Assembly (NCBI GenBank): GCA_000171875.1
Contig: ABHI01000002.1
Coordinates: forward strand, 930,001 to 994,000
DNA length: 64,000 nucleotides
Origin: Flavobacteriales bacterium ALC-1
GTDB lineage: Bacteria > Bacteroidota > Bacteroidia > Flavobacteriales > Flavobacteriaceae
Direction of reading: 5' to 3'
Shown here: in pieces, positions 7,948 through 20,200 of the stretch
How positions within the stretch are numbered: position 1 is the first letter of the stretch
Layout of the letters: each line of letters begins with the position of its first letter
Notes under the pieces: generated by a model
What the model was told of the DNA's origin: nothing
Database searches by the model: none
Seen by the model: only the letters and a program-made list of their open reading frames with translations
Translations under genes and position numbers: made by a program

Positions 7948-10900
7948 ATGAAAAAAATCACTCTATTTTTAATTATGAGTATGCTTTGCAATACTCTTCA
8001 AGTTTATTCTAAAACAAATTTAAATTCTAACGCCAATTTCGACGATCCTACAAGTTTAATAATAACAGGAATAATAGCAGGTGGTAATACAGTAGATGCG
8101 ATAGAACTCTATGTTGTAAATGATATCCCAGACTTAAGTTTTTATGCTATTAGTATTGCTAATCAAGGCGGAGGTTCAGACGGGCCAGAATACTACTTAA
8201 ATGGCTCGGCTTTAGCAGGAGACTTTATTTATTTAACTCATAATTCGTCTAACTTTCAAAACTTCTTTGGTTTTAATGCAGATTTTGATTTAAACAATCC
8301 CATCGCCGATCTTTTAGTGAGTGGTGATGATGCTGTTGAATTGTTTGTTGATATTGCCGGTACACCTACTTTAATAGATACTTATGGTGATGTTATAGCA
8401 GATGGTACTGGAACAGATTGGGATTATACAAGTAGTTGGGTGTATCGTAAAAATGGTACTGGACCAGATGGTGGATTTCAAATCTCAAATTGGCGTATAT
8501 TAGACCCATTTCTAATTTCATATAATGCCTTAGGAGTTAACGCTGACTCTCCAATACCATTTCCTATTGGAACTTATGGTGAGCCTTACGATGATATTCC
8601 ACCTACGGCCTTATGTATAAGTTTTGATTACACATTAGAGACTGGCTCTTTTTCTGTAACTCCAGATTTTATTGATAATGGTTCATCAGATAATGAAGGT
8701 ATTGTGATCAGAAAGGTAAATGATACTGGTTTTAACTGTAATGATGAAGGTGTTAACCAAATTACACTCACCGTTTATGATGCGGCAGGTAATAAAGATA
8801 CATGTACTTCAAATATAAATGTTACTTTAGGAGAATCTCAGATTCTATGCGAAGATAAAACAGTATCCTTAAGTTTTAATGGTGAAATAACAATAGATAA
8901 GTATGATGTCATAGCCGGTTTTGAAGGTCCATGTTTTGGTAAATCAGCAACATTATATCTTACAGAAACTGAACCTGTTTCAAACTATCAATTTCAAGGT
9001 GAAACGACTTCTAGCAGTCCAACTGATGATGCTTTTAATGATGGTAATGATTTGTATTATGAGTCTTTTTCATTCACTGTTTCATCAGACGGGAATTATT
9101 TACCAGAATTTAGTTTTAATACGACCACTCCCAACGCGTTATTATTTGCTATTATAAGTGATCAACCCATAATGCCAAATGTTGATGATGTTACGTCGAG
9201 ACCTGGATTTTTAAATGGTTTTGTATATGAACAGCCTTCAGTTTATTTGGGTGATGTCTTAGGTGATGATGAAGTCTTTTTAATAGCAGGTACTACATAC
9301 TATTTAGAAATCGTTGTTTTGGATAACGATGATAATTCAAACTTACTAACAGCAACTATTAATGGAAACATTGACAGTAGTTCTATTGGGTCTGGGTTGG
9401 ATTCTATTACTTATACTGCAGATGATATTGGGGATAATATCGTTTATGCTGTTGGAATAGACGATAATGGAAGAATGTCATATTGTGAGTCAACAATTAC
9501 GGTGACATCATTGGATCCATTTGTTACAACTTGGAAAACAGATAATCCAGGCGAATCGGATGATAATACCATAAGAATACCTGGTATTGATGGCGGCTAT
9601 GATTTCGATGTAGATTGGGGTGATGGTAATATATCCTACGGATTCCAAGGAACTAGTGCAACGCATGCTTACTCAGTTCCAGGAACCTATACCGTATCTA
9701 TTACTGGAGATTTTCCTAGAATTTATTTTAATGACCAAGGCGATAAAAATAAAATTCTAACCATAGAACAATGGGGTAATAATCAGTGGACTTCAATGGT
9801 AAATGCTTTTGAAGGTTGTGAAAATCTTAATATCACAAATCCTAATGCAGGTGCACCTAATCTTTCAGAGGTTACAAGTGTTTCAGCTATGTTTAGTGAC
9901 TGTGAAGAATTTAATGGAGATGTAACCAATTGGGATGTAAGTAACGTTGAAATTTTTGATGAAGCTTTTGCGTATTGTGATATTTTCAATCAACCCATTG
10001 GTGGATGGAATATGAGCAATGCTACAAGTTTAGATTATATGTTTTATGAAGCCTATACTTTCAATCAACCACTAAACAATTGGAATGTCAGTAATGTAAT
10101 AAATATGGAAGGTGTATTTTCAGATGCAGTGGTATTTAACCAAGATTTGAACAATTGGAATGTTTCTAATGTAATAAGTATGGATGAACTATTTTATGCT
10201 GCCGAAGCATTTAACGGAAATATTTCATCTTGGAATGTCAGTAATGTAGAAAACATGGAAGAAATGTTTGATGCAGCTTATGCATTTAATCAAGATATCA
10301 GTAATTGGAATGTTAGTAATGTAACAAACATGGAAGATATGTTTGATGGCGCAGATGTATTTAATCAAGATATCAGTAATTGGAATGTTGGTAACGTTAC
10401 CGATATGTCTAATATGTTTTCGGGAGCAGATGCTTTTAATCAAGATATAAGTGGTTGGGATGTGAGCAGTGTAACGACCATAGCTAATATGTTTAGTGGT
10501 GCAGATGCTTTTGATCAGAATTTAGGAAGCTGGGATATTGGTAATATTGTAGATACGGGTTCTAGTTCTTCTGGATTAAGAAATATGTTTGGCTCAGGAC
10601 CAAGTGGTGTTGACATGTCAGTTTTAAATTATGATGCAACATTAATTGGTTGGAATATAGATAGTAGTGGAATTGATGGTGATGGAATAGACGACATTCC
10701 TCAAAATATAGACTTTGGAGGAGGGAAAAATGAATATTGTACATCTGAAATGGAACGACAAAATTTAATAGATACCCATGGATGGACCATAAGTGATAAT
10801 GGTGAATCTTCTGATTGTGGAATTTTAGGAGTTTCTGAAATTGAAGAAGCAGTAATAAATATTTTTCCAAACCCTACAAAGGATATAATTAACATTGAAG

Positions 10901-11073
10901 GGGATTTGTCTCAATTGCAATCGATTGATATTTATAACTTAAGAGGTCAATTAGTGAAGCACATCGAAAATCAATTTGAAAAAATAAACCTTAAAGGCTT
11001 ATCGACGTCAGTCTATATAATGTATGTTAAGACAGTCTTTAACACTAAAGCGATACGTATAATTAAAGAATAA
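7948..11073 (+). CDS. Secreted LTD-like / PKD-like / DUF285-repeat surface protein with T9SS tail
   Basis: The 1041-aa protein begins with a signal peptide (about residues 1-22). An N-terminal domain resembling the lamin-tail/LTD fold follows (about 33-190, with SISNQGG-like and DGPEYYLNG stretches). A HYR/Ig-like domain (about 214-293), an uncharacterised beta region, and a PKD-like domain starting near 524 (VDWGDGN...THAY type) come next. Nine consecutive 25-residue DUF285/BspA repeats (about 655-871, FNQDISNWNVSNV) and a type A T9SS sorting domain (about 970-1041, NIFPNPTKD) complete it. It shares its PKD-DUF285 core with the first giant protein and is probably another surface adhesin. It is transcribed as its own unit between two terminators. 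Confidence 0.92.
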   Translation: MKKITLFLIMSMLCNTLQVYSKTNLNSNANFDDPTSLIITGIIAGGNTVDAIELYVVNDIPDLSFYAISIANQGGGSDGPEYYLNGSALAGDFIYLTHNSSNFQNFFGFNADFDLNNPIADLLVSGDDAVELFVDIAGTPTLIDTYGDVIADGTGTDWDYTSSWVYRKNGTGPDGGFQISNWRILDPFLISYNALGVNADSPIPFPIGTYGEPYDDIPPTALCISFDYTLETGSFSVTPDFIDNGSSDNEGIVIRKVNDTGFNCNDEGVNQITLTVYDAAGNKDTCTSNINVTLGESQILCEDKTVSLSFNGEITIDKYDVIAGFEGPCFGKSATLYLTETEPVSNYQFQGETTSSSPTDDAFNDGNDLYYESFSFTVSSDGNYLPEFSFNTTTPNALLFAIISDQPIMPNVDDVTSRPGFLNGFVYEQPSVYLGDVLGDDEVFLIAGTTYYLEIVVLDNDDNSNLLTATINGNIDSSSIGSGLDSITYTADDIGDNIVYAVGIDDNGRMSYCESTITVTSLDPFVTTWKTDNPGESDDNTIRIPGIDGGYDFDVDWGDGNISYGFQGTSATHAYSVPGTYTVSITGDFPRIYFNDQGDKNKILTIEQWGNNQWTSMVNAFEGCENLNITNPNAGAPNLSEVTSVSAMFSDCEEFNGDVTNWDVSNVEIFDEAFAYCDIFNQPIGGWNMSNATSLDYMFYEAYTFNQPLNNWNVSNVINMEGVFSDAVVFNQDLNNWNVSNVISMDELFYAAEAFNGNISSWNVSNVENMEEMFDAAYAFNQDISNWNVSNVTNMEDMFDGADVFNQDISNWNVGNVTDMSNMFSGADAFNQDISGWDVSSVTTIANMFSGADAFDQNLGSWDIGNIVDTGSSSSGLRNMFGSGPSGVDMSVLNYDATLIGWNIDSSGIDGDGIDDIPQNIDFGGGKNEYCTSEMERQNLIDTHGWTISDNGESSDCGILGVSEIEEAVINIFPNPTKDIINIEGDLSQLQSIDIYNLRGQLVKHIENQFEKINLKGLSTSVYIMYVKTVFNTKAIRIIKE
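9910..10560 (+). repeat. Nine tandem 75-bp DUF285 repeats
   Basis: The repeat spacing is 75 bp, or 25 codons, with starts near 9910, 9988, 10063, 10138, 10213, 10288, 10363, 10438 and 10513. The core encodes FN(Q/G)(D/P)ISxWNVSNVxxMxxMF. Neighbouring units around 10280-10400 are the most alike in DNA. Confidence 0.85.
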
Positions 11074-11102
11074 ATATATGTTTAACAATTTTTATTTTTA
11101 AC

Positions 11103-11145
11103 AGTACCACTGATAATTTAAGGGTATTAATATTCGAAGGCTATG
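11103..11145 (+). other. Possible decayed copy of the 76-bp module
   Basis: The stretch after the second giant gene contains GTACCACT, TTTAAGGGT and TTCGAAGGCT, in the same order as the corresponding blocks of the 76-bp module (GTACCACT, TTTAAGAGT, TTCAAAGGCCT). The TACGTA half-sites are lost. It lies upstream of the terminator at 11149 and no gene follows it before the intact copy at 11183. It may be a relic of duplication; the match is weak. Confidence 0.35.
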
Positions 11146-11148
11146 TTG

Positions 11149-11181
11149 AGTCTTCTTGATTAAAATCAAGAAGACTTTTTT
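11149..11181 (+). terminator. Rho-independent terminator after the second giant gene
   Basis: A perfect 13-bp stem (AGTCTTCTTGATT at 11149-11161 pairing with 11164-11176), a two-base nominal loop and a run of six T form a strong terminator. It ends one base before the third 76-bp module. Confidence 0.9.
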
Positions 11182-11182
11182 A

Positions 11183-11258
11183 TACGTACCAGTACGTAAT
11201 ATTTAAGAGTCAGTTCGTATTTCAAAAGCCTATTACTCAAACTAAATTGCACATGATT
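11183..11258 (+). promoter_or_regulatory. Shared 76-bp upstream module, copy 3
   Basis: The module starts TACGTA-CCAG-TACGTA and is nearly identical to the copy at 1431. It starts 91 bp before the ATG at 11274, almost the same distance as copy 1 (92 bp). Its last bases (TTGCACATGATT) could be read as the start of a longer frame from 11247. Since the same bases are intergenic in the other copies, they are better read as leader. Confidence 0.75.
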
Positions 11259-11273
11259 TTAAACCCAACAATC

Positions 11274-14200
11274 ATGAAAACCAAATCCCCTTTAATCTTA
11301 GTATTAGCCATATTCAGTTTATGGCAAACTAACACTTACGCACAATGTGATGTAAATAATAATTTCTACCAAGCGACAAAAACCAACCATTATAGAGCTG
11401 ATAATACAACATCTACTATTCCTTTTACTAGTGTTGGGCAAACCTTTATTGCGACCTGCTCTGGTCCTGTAGAAGGTGTAACTCTTTTTACCGATCATGT
11501 TGAAACAAATAATGGTGATGCCTCAGTGAGAGCGGAAATATGGCAAAACCCATCAAGTACTAATAGAGTACGCATTGGTTCTCAAACGCGAAATATACCC
11601 CCAGCTCCTTTTAACAACCCTGCTGATTATTATTTCGCTTTTGGCAGTCAACCGGAATTAATCTCAGGAACAGAATATGCTGTTATTTTTGTGTTAAATA
11701 ACACAGAAGATGTTATAGCGTTTGATATTAATGTAAATAATATATATGGAGAGGGGCATTTTATCCGCGATTTTATTTCTAGTGATTGGAATGAAAATTG
11801 GGATTTGAAGATACGTATACATTATGAAGACTCAGTTAAACCTATTGTTAATTGTAGAAATATAACACGTGCTTTAGGAGCCAATAATACCGTGAGTATT
11901 AACGCAAATGATATAAACAATGGCTCAACCGATGCCGATTCTGGCATTGCTACTAGAGTACTTAGTAAATACACTTTTGATTGTAATGATGTTGGTTACA
12001 ATACTGTCAGATTATTTGTTACGGATCAAAATGGAAATACAGGTGTTTGCGAGGCTGATGTATGGATTGAAGATGGTAATGATCCAGTATTAACCTGCCC
12101 AGGTGACATGACAGTATATGCAGATCCAGAGACAGGGACTGCTATCGTAAACTTTGCTGACGCGACTTATGATGATTGTACTGTTGAATGGATTGATGAC
12201 TTTGATTTTTTAGGTACCCACGATGGCAAAAGTTATTTCGTATCTCAAATTCCTTTAGTACCAAGTGAAGCTTTTACAAACGCAGAAGCTCTTGGAGGAT
12301 ATTTAGCTACTATTATAGATGCAGAACAGAATGAAATGCTTACAGGAGCATTAGCATATAAAGGTGTTACAGAATCGGTAATTATTGGATTTAATGATCT
12401 TGACGAAGAAGATACTTATGTATGGCACAATCCTAATGCAACTTCCAACTACGACAATTGGCATACTGGTGAACCAAATAATTCTGGCAATGAAGATTAT
12501 ACTATACTTACACCCAGTGGAACGTGGAATGATATTAGGAATAGTACAGCATATAATTATATTTTAGAGAAATCTGAACCAACTATTAGATTTGCTGGCA
12601 CTCCTTCTGGAAGTGAATTCCCAGTAGGAACAACTATAAACACTTTTTCAGCTACAGACGCATTTGGAAATCAAGGATTCTGTTATTCTATTATAGAGGT
12701 GCTTCCGCCTCCAATAGAAACAACTGTAGTACTAGATAATGGAGAACTAATAATTACCGATGTTCTATTAGAATCTAGCGATCAAATAACGTTTTCTAGT
12801 GACGGCACCACTTTAACTATCAGCGACTTAATACGACCATCTGTTAGTGGCGGACCAACACTCGTTGATCTTACTACAGTTACAGTGCCATTGGCTAGTA
12901 TTACTAATGGTATAGTGTTTAATGCGGGTAATGGATCTAATACTGGATTCAATATCATCAGTTTTGCCAATGATTTAACACTAACAGGAGTTGATAACGA
13001 TATAACTCTCAACGGCCTAAGAGGCTATGTACAAACTGGCAGCATTAACATTGAAGGTGATTTAACAATTAATGGTGTTGGTTTCGGCTTAACCCTATTT
13101 GGTTTCGACTTAACCCTAGGTGAAATCACGGCAAATAATTTAACAATAGATGGTGTAGACAGAATCCTTGATCAAGAATTGGCATTAAATATATCAGGAG
13201 TTACACAAATGCAAGCAGGAGATGGTATTAATATAGAAAATGGCCAAGGAAGACACTCTTTTGTTGGTGAGGTACATTTAACATCTAATGAATTAATTTT
13301 CTCGGCAGGAGCTAATACTACTTTTGGAGATATAACTGCTACTGATGTAGGTATTGGCATTGCGCATACATTGACTGTAGCCCCAGGTGATATCACTTTT
13401 ATTGGAATTGTAAATATTTCAGAAAGCGATTCAAGTCTACATGTGTATGGATCTAGTAATATTGCTCAAACTACAACAGCAGGTTATTTAGACGTTCCTT
13501 TCCTTAACTTAATAGGAGACGGAACTACTATAGTAACACTAGATAATAATAATACTATTCAGGCATTAGCTACAGACAATCCATTCGATGCCAATGCTGT
13601 AGACTTAGCTTCCTTGTCTTTTACAAACACAAGCAATATGTTCCTAGAGATCATAGATGTAAATGAGTTTAACCTTACAGCATCAGAGCTTGATATTGAA
13701 CCTGGCTTTACTAAAATCACAAAGCGTGGATCTGGTGTAAGTAACTTTAATGCGGATATTGATGTGAATAGCGGTACAGGTACAGCCATCTTTAACCATA
13801 TTGCAGGTACGATCAATTTTAACGGAGGCACAAACGATTTTCTATCTCAAATGACCTATATTGGTCAGCCAGGAACCATTACAAATATTAATAGTGTAAC
13901 AACAAGCTTTCCTTTTGCAGGTACAAATAGATTTTTTATTTTTGGTACCTTAAATGCTACTGGGGCAATAGACGCTGGAGATATAGATATTAATCTTTCA
14001 GATGGTGCTAATTTTTCATTAAATACTACGTCACTTACTGGTGTTCCTTATGTACAAGGAGCCCTTACAAACATATCAGGTGGCGCTAAAATTACTCCAG
14101 GAGGAGGAACCACTGGTTTAGAATATAGCTTTGATGACTTAATAATGGATAGTGGAGCAACTTTTGCGCCATTAATCGAAGGAACAGGAGTTTCTGAATT

Positions 14201-17200
14201 TGATAAACTATTAGTAAACGGAACTGTTACATTAAACGATGCCAATTTAGAACCTATTGGAGGTTTTGCTATAGCATCAGGTGATGAACTAATTATTGTA
14301 GATAATCAAGGACCTGATGCTGTGGTTGGTACATTTAATAACCTAGCTGAAGGTAGTGACGTGGTATTTGGAGATTTTACAGGTATAATTAGTTATAAGG
14401 GCGGTGATGGTAATGATATCGTTTTATTCAACCCAGAAACGAAAGTAGAACTTACAGATGCAGGATCTCTTAATATTACTGATATTAATGGAGGTGTGTC
14501 TAATGATGCTATTGTATTGTCTAATGACGGCACTACATTAACGATATCTAATTTAACAGCACCAGTATACGTAAATGATGGTGTAACAATTGTATCAGAA
14601 ACATCAGTCTCAGTCCCAATAGACACTATTACTAATGGGTTTCAGTTTTCATCAGAAGAAGGTAGTGATAGCATTACTATAAATGAAGCTTTAACATTAA
14701 GCGGTACAACGAATTATTTTGAAGCCCTTAATATTGATAACTATGCACAAAATGGGCCTTTAACTATTGGAGGTGACTTAACCATAGAAGGAAATGGTAC
14801 TAATGATATCACGCTCTCTAAACAAATTACCGCTGGTAGTTTAAGCATATCTGGCTTTATGGATATTAATGAAACAGATTCACCTGCCCAAATCAATATT
14901 TCAGGAACTACAACAATAGATGTATCAGATAATATTTCAATAACAAGGGGAATAACCGATAATCATATTTTTGGAGGTGAGGTTTCTTTAAAGGCAGCAA
15001 AAATTACATTTTCTGCTTGGTCAGATACAACTTTTGGTGCTATTACAACTACTTCTACCGCAGTTAATTTTAATGTTATTGATCTTAGAGGTGATATAAT
15101 ATTTAATGGAGATGTTAATATTTCTGACGCAAATTCTCATTTAACTATTGGTAGTATAGGGTCAATTCATCAAACAGGTGGTGTTATTACAGCAAAAACC
15201 TTGACTATAAATGGCAATGGTATTGGAACAGTCACCTTAGATCAAGCAAACGAAGTTGAAACATTATTGGTCAAACATCGTGTTTTCGACACCTTTATCG
15301 CATGCAATAGCCTTTCTTTTACTAATAGTATTAATTTGCATATATCAGGAATTAATGTTGATGAGTTTACATTAACTGCTCCAAAAATAGAGTTGAAGCC
15401 TGGTACTTTTATTTCAAAACAGGGGACTGGTGTAAGTAACTTCAATGCAGATATTGAAGTGAATGACGACGGGACAGGTACAGCCTACATTTTCCATGAT
15501 GCAGGTACTATCAATTTTAATGGAGCCATAAACGATTTTAATGGAGCTTTTGATTATATTGGAGCAACAGGGACCATTACCAACTTTAACGGGGTTACTA
15601 GTTTTGATACACAAGGAATCAGTTTATCCTTTGGGTTTTTAAATGTTTCAGAAGCATTTACACTTAAGACATTTATAACTACCTCAAATGAAGCACGGTT
15701 TAATGGAGCAAATGCACTGTTAAGAGGATTGGGAACATTATCAGGAGGTCCTGTTATTATTGAAAACAATGGAGCAATAACACCTGGTATGCTTGGAGCA
15801 GTGAGTAACATTGATCTTAGTGATTTATTAATTTCTTCTGCAACCTACGCACCAGTAATTGAGAGTGATGACGATTATGATATACTTGAAGTTGTAGGTA
15901 CAATAACACTTACTGATGCTGAATTTGCACCAATTGGTGGTTTTACGGCGCAACCAGATACCATAGAAATGATACTTATAGATAATGATGGTACAGATCC
16001 TGTTGTAGGTACATTTAATAACCTACCTGAAGGTAGCGAAGTTGTATTTGGAGATTTTACAGGTATAATTAGCTATAAAGGCGGTGATGGTAATGATATA
16101 GTTTTATCCATTGCAGAAACTGAAGTAGACTTTACAGCAGGAACGCTTACTATTAATGATATTAATGGAGCTGTGTCTAATGATGATATTACATTGTTTA
16201 ATGATGGTACAACATTAATCATATCTAATTTAATTGCTCCAATAAAAATAGTTGGTGCTGTAACATCTGTATCAGAAACATCAGTCTCAGTACCATTAGC
16301 TTCTATTACTAATGGATTTCAGTTTTTATCAGAAGGTGGTGTTGATAGCATAACGATAAATGATGCGTTAACATTAAGCGGTTCAGATAATTATTTCGTA
16401 GCCGATAATATTGATAACTATACACAAAATGCAGCTTTAACTGTTGGGGGTACTATATGGTTAAGCGGAACGGATACTTCTAATATTCTTTTTGGTGAGA
16501 TTACTGCAAGTAATTTAAATCTGATAGAATTTAATAACGTAGACGATTCTGATGGAAAAAGGCTAAATATTTCTGATGATGTAGCTATGAGAGTTAACGG
16601 TATCGTAAATATAGATAATGGTAGCGGAAATGAAAGTGACCATTTCTTTGGTGGTCTAGTAGATATAGAGGCTGCTTTGGTTTCTAATTTTACTACTGGT
16701 TCAGATTTGAGTATAAGTATTAGGACTACTGCAACAGATGGTGTAAATAACATCACCGCATCACCAGGTGATATAACACTTTCTGGTACTACTACAACAG
16801 CAGGAGATTCAGATATAAACGTATCGGCTACAACATCCATTACTCAATTAGCAGATGCAACTATCACAACCGATGAATTAATAATTACATCTAATGCTAA
16901 TACTACTGTATCATTATTAAGCGCTACAAACGATATTAATCTTTTAACTGCAGAAACTCTTGTACAGAATTTATCTATTACCGATGTTGATGATATAGAA
17001 TTAGGAACTATTACAGTAAATGAATTTACTATTACAGCACCATCAATAAACATGACAAGTGAAACTGCTTTTACAAAAACAGGATCAGGAGAAGGTAGCT
17101 TTGTAGGATTTTCATATTCTAATTCAGGTACAGGAATCATAACACACGAGGATGGAACTATCATTTTTAATGGAGATTCTGTTTTATTTGGAGGCATTAC

Positions 17201-20200
17201 CTATAACGGAGGATTAGATACAACTACAAAGTTTACTGGTGGACAAACCTTTATAGGCAATAATTTCACTTTTGGTACTTTATTAGCTGAAGATAGATTT
17301 GTTATAGAGTCTGGTGTAGTTACCGTATTAGATCAAACTATAGTAGGTAATGATGTTGGTCCAGATAATCTTAAAGTACTTGGTGGTTATGGAACATTTA
17401 CAGGAGGAAGTTCTACAACGATTTCTACAAATGGAGAAATATTGCCATTCACATTTGGTAGTTTAACATTTGAAAATAATCTAAGAATAGAAAATGGTGG
17501 AAAATTTAATGCGCTACTCTTTGGAACAGAATTAGATGATTATTCAAGGATAAATGTTACAGGAACCGTAGAATTAGACAATGCTGAATTAGATGCAGCT
17601 TTCTCTAATTTAAGCTCAGAGGTTGGACCAGGTTTTGAACTTGTGATTATTGATAATGATGGCGTAGATCCTATTGTTGGAACATTTAATGGTTATCCAG
17701 AAGGGTCAATGCTTGAAGCATCGGTTGGAGGAACTATAAAAACAGGAACGCTATCTTATACTCTTGGAGATGGAAATGATTTTGGTTGGAAATATGATGA
17801 CGAAGCACCAACTGCTGCATGTCAAGATATTACACTAAATATTGATTTAGGAGGTACCACAGTTACTGGAGATCAATTAGATGGTGGAGCTACAGACGAT
17901 ACAGAAATAACTGAGATTCTAATCGATGGTCAGGCTTCTATAGACTTTACTTATGACGATGATGGAGACCATCAAGTAACAGTTACGTTTGCTGATACTA
18001 ATGGTAATACAGCAGAATGTATGGCTACGATAACTATAAATTCAAATGCAACCTTACCTATTTTGATAAGTGAATACCAACCAGTAACAAGTGGAGGTCC
18101 TATACAAGAAATTGAAATAAAAGGGAAGCCAGGCGAATCTTTTTCAGGAACTTTTGTTGTATTAGAAGGTATTAGTTCTAATAATATAGGTCTTGTAAGA
18201 AGTGCAGATAACTTTTCTGGAACATTTGATGCTAATGGGTTATTAACAGCGATTATTCCTGATCTTCAAGATCCAAGTCATACAAGTGTATTAACAAGTT
18301 CATTTACAGGGACCGTTGGAGTAACAGATGTTGATACAGATGATGATGGTACAGTAGATGATATCACAAATTTTGGACTCATATTAGATGCTGTTGGGAT
18401 TACAAACGGAGCAGTATGTTGCCCAATAGATGTTATCTATGGAGAAGAATTTGGAGGTGCTGACCTGGCATATATTGGTGGGCAAGCTGCAGCTATTTTT
18501 AGAGAAGCAAGTGTAGGAGATTTTTATCAAATAGCTCTTTCTAATGGCGATATTTACGATAATACAGCCACTATTGTAGATGCTTCTATTTTCAATACTA
18601 CGCCAACAGTTGCAGGTACATTTGGGCAAATTAATCCAGCATTAGCCCCAACGATTTACACATACAATAATGATTGGTCTCCTATGGATCCAAGTGGTAT
18701 ATCTACATCTACAAGTATTATAGAGGTTGTTTCAGGAGATGCTTCTATATCAACAAACACCATTGCTGACAATATAGTTGTAAGGGCAGGAGCTGGCCTC
18801 ACAGTAAACTCTGGTGTAACGTTAGAAACTATTTCTGGCATACGCTTAGAATCCACCTCGATAGCCTATTCTAGTTTAATCTCTGATGGTACCATAATAG
18901 GAACAGTTGATTACTTACGCCATGTCAATCAAGGAGCATCATCAGGTGGTAATGATTTAATAACACCACCAGTGAGTGGACAGAGCTTTACGGATTTTTT
19001 ATTAGCCAATAGTAATATAGTTTCTAATGGAGACAACTCACTTTATCTATTTGGTCCTTTTGATAAGACAACGGGCAGTTATGTAACATATTCTAATGTA
19101 GAATCTGTCACATTAAACTCAGGTGTAGGTTTTAGAGCAGCTACAATAGATAATGGAACACTACATTTTCAAGGTACCGTCAATCAAGATGTAGTTAATC
19201 AAAATGTATTCAATTCAGGACCTGCATTTAGTCAATGGAATTTAATAGGTAACCCATATTCTTCTTATTTAAATATACAAGATTTCTTAACTAATACAAC
19301 TAATGCTAGTGTCTTAGATGAGACTAATGTAGGTATTTATGGTTATGATGGTGATGCTTCAGATGGTTGGGTGATTTATAATCTAAATACCATAGATGCT
19401 AATACAAGTATTACACCAGGTCAAGGTTTCTTTGTGGCAATAGATAGTGATGCTTCTATAGAATTTACACCAAGTATGAGGCGTCATGGTAGTACAGATG
19501 ATTTTATAATAGGCAGAAACCCTAGTATTAATTACCATTTAAGTCTTCAAATGAGTAGTAGCCAAAATAATTCATATCATACCGATTTCTATTTTAATAC
19601 TAATTCTACAAATGGATTAGATCCTGGTTATGATGCAGCAGTGTTTGGTTCTACGGCAGGTTCATTTGCTATTTACTCACATTTAATAGAAGACAATACT
19701 GGGATAGACATGGCTATACAATCCTTGTCATTAGAGTTTATAAACGATGGTATTATTCCGTTGGGTGTTAATGCTGATGACACTGAGCAATTAACAATAG
19801 GCATAGAAACTTCTAATTTGCCACAAGATATAGAAGTGTATTTAGAGGATAGAGACCTTAACGTCTTTACTTTATTAAACACAAGTGATTATGTATTTAC
19901 ACCGACAACAGAATTAAATGGAACTGGGCGCTTCTATTTTCATTTTTCTAATATGGCTTTAAGTAATCTAGAGGCAGAAGAGAATGCTTTAAATATATAC
20001 ACCTTAAAAGAACAAAAAGAAATCGTTATAAGAGGACAATTACTAGAGGCTAGCAATGCAGAATTATTTGATTTAAACGGTAGAAAAGTTTTAGATGCCA
20101 TACTCAATACTCAAAGTGATTACAACACTGTTGATGTTGCGCCATTGCAAAGTGGTGTATATATACTTCAAATATCAAGTAATAGTTATACTCAAACCCA

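Noticed and set aside
9910-10560. CRISPR-like regular spacing of 75-bp units
   Set aside because: The units are in-frame 25-codon protein repeats that diverge throughout; there are no constant repeats with unique spacers and no cas genes.
11247-11273. N-terminal extension of the third giant protein from TTG 11247
   Set aside because: The bases are part of the 76-bp module that is intergenic in the other two copies, and the downstream ATG gives a standard signal peptide and the same spacing as copy 1.
16418-16840. Long antisense ORF (140 aa) and other antisense ORFs across the three giant genes
   Set aside because: They run opposite to long repetitive coding frames, have no signal, motif or promoter, and are explained by low-stop antisense composition of Thr/Ser/Asn-rich repeats.
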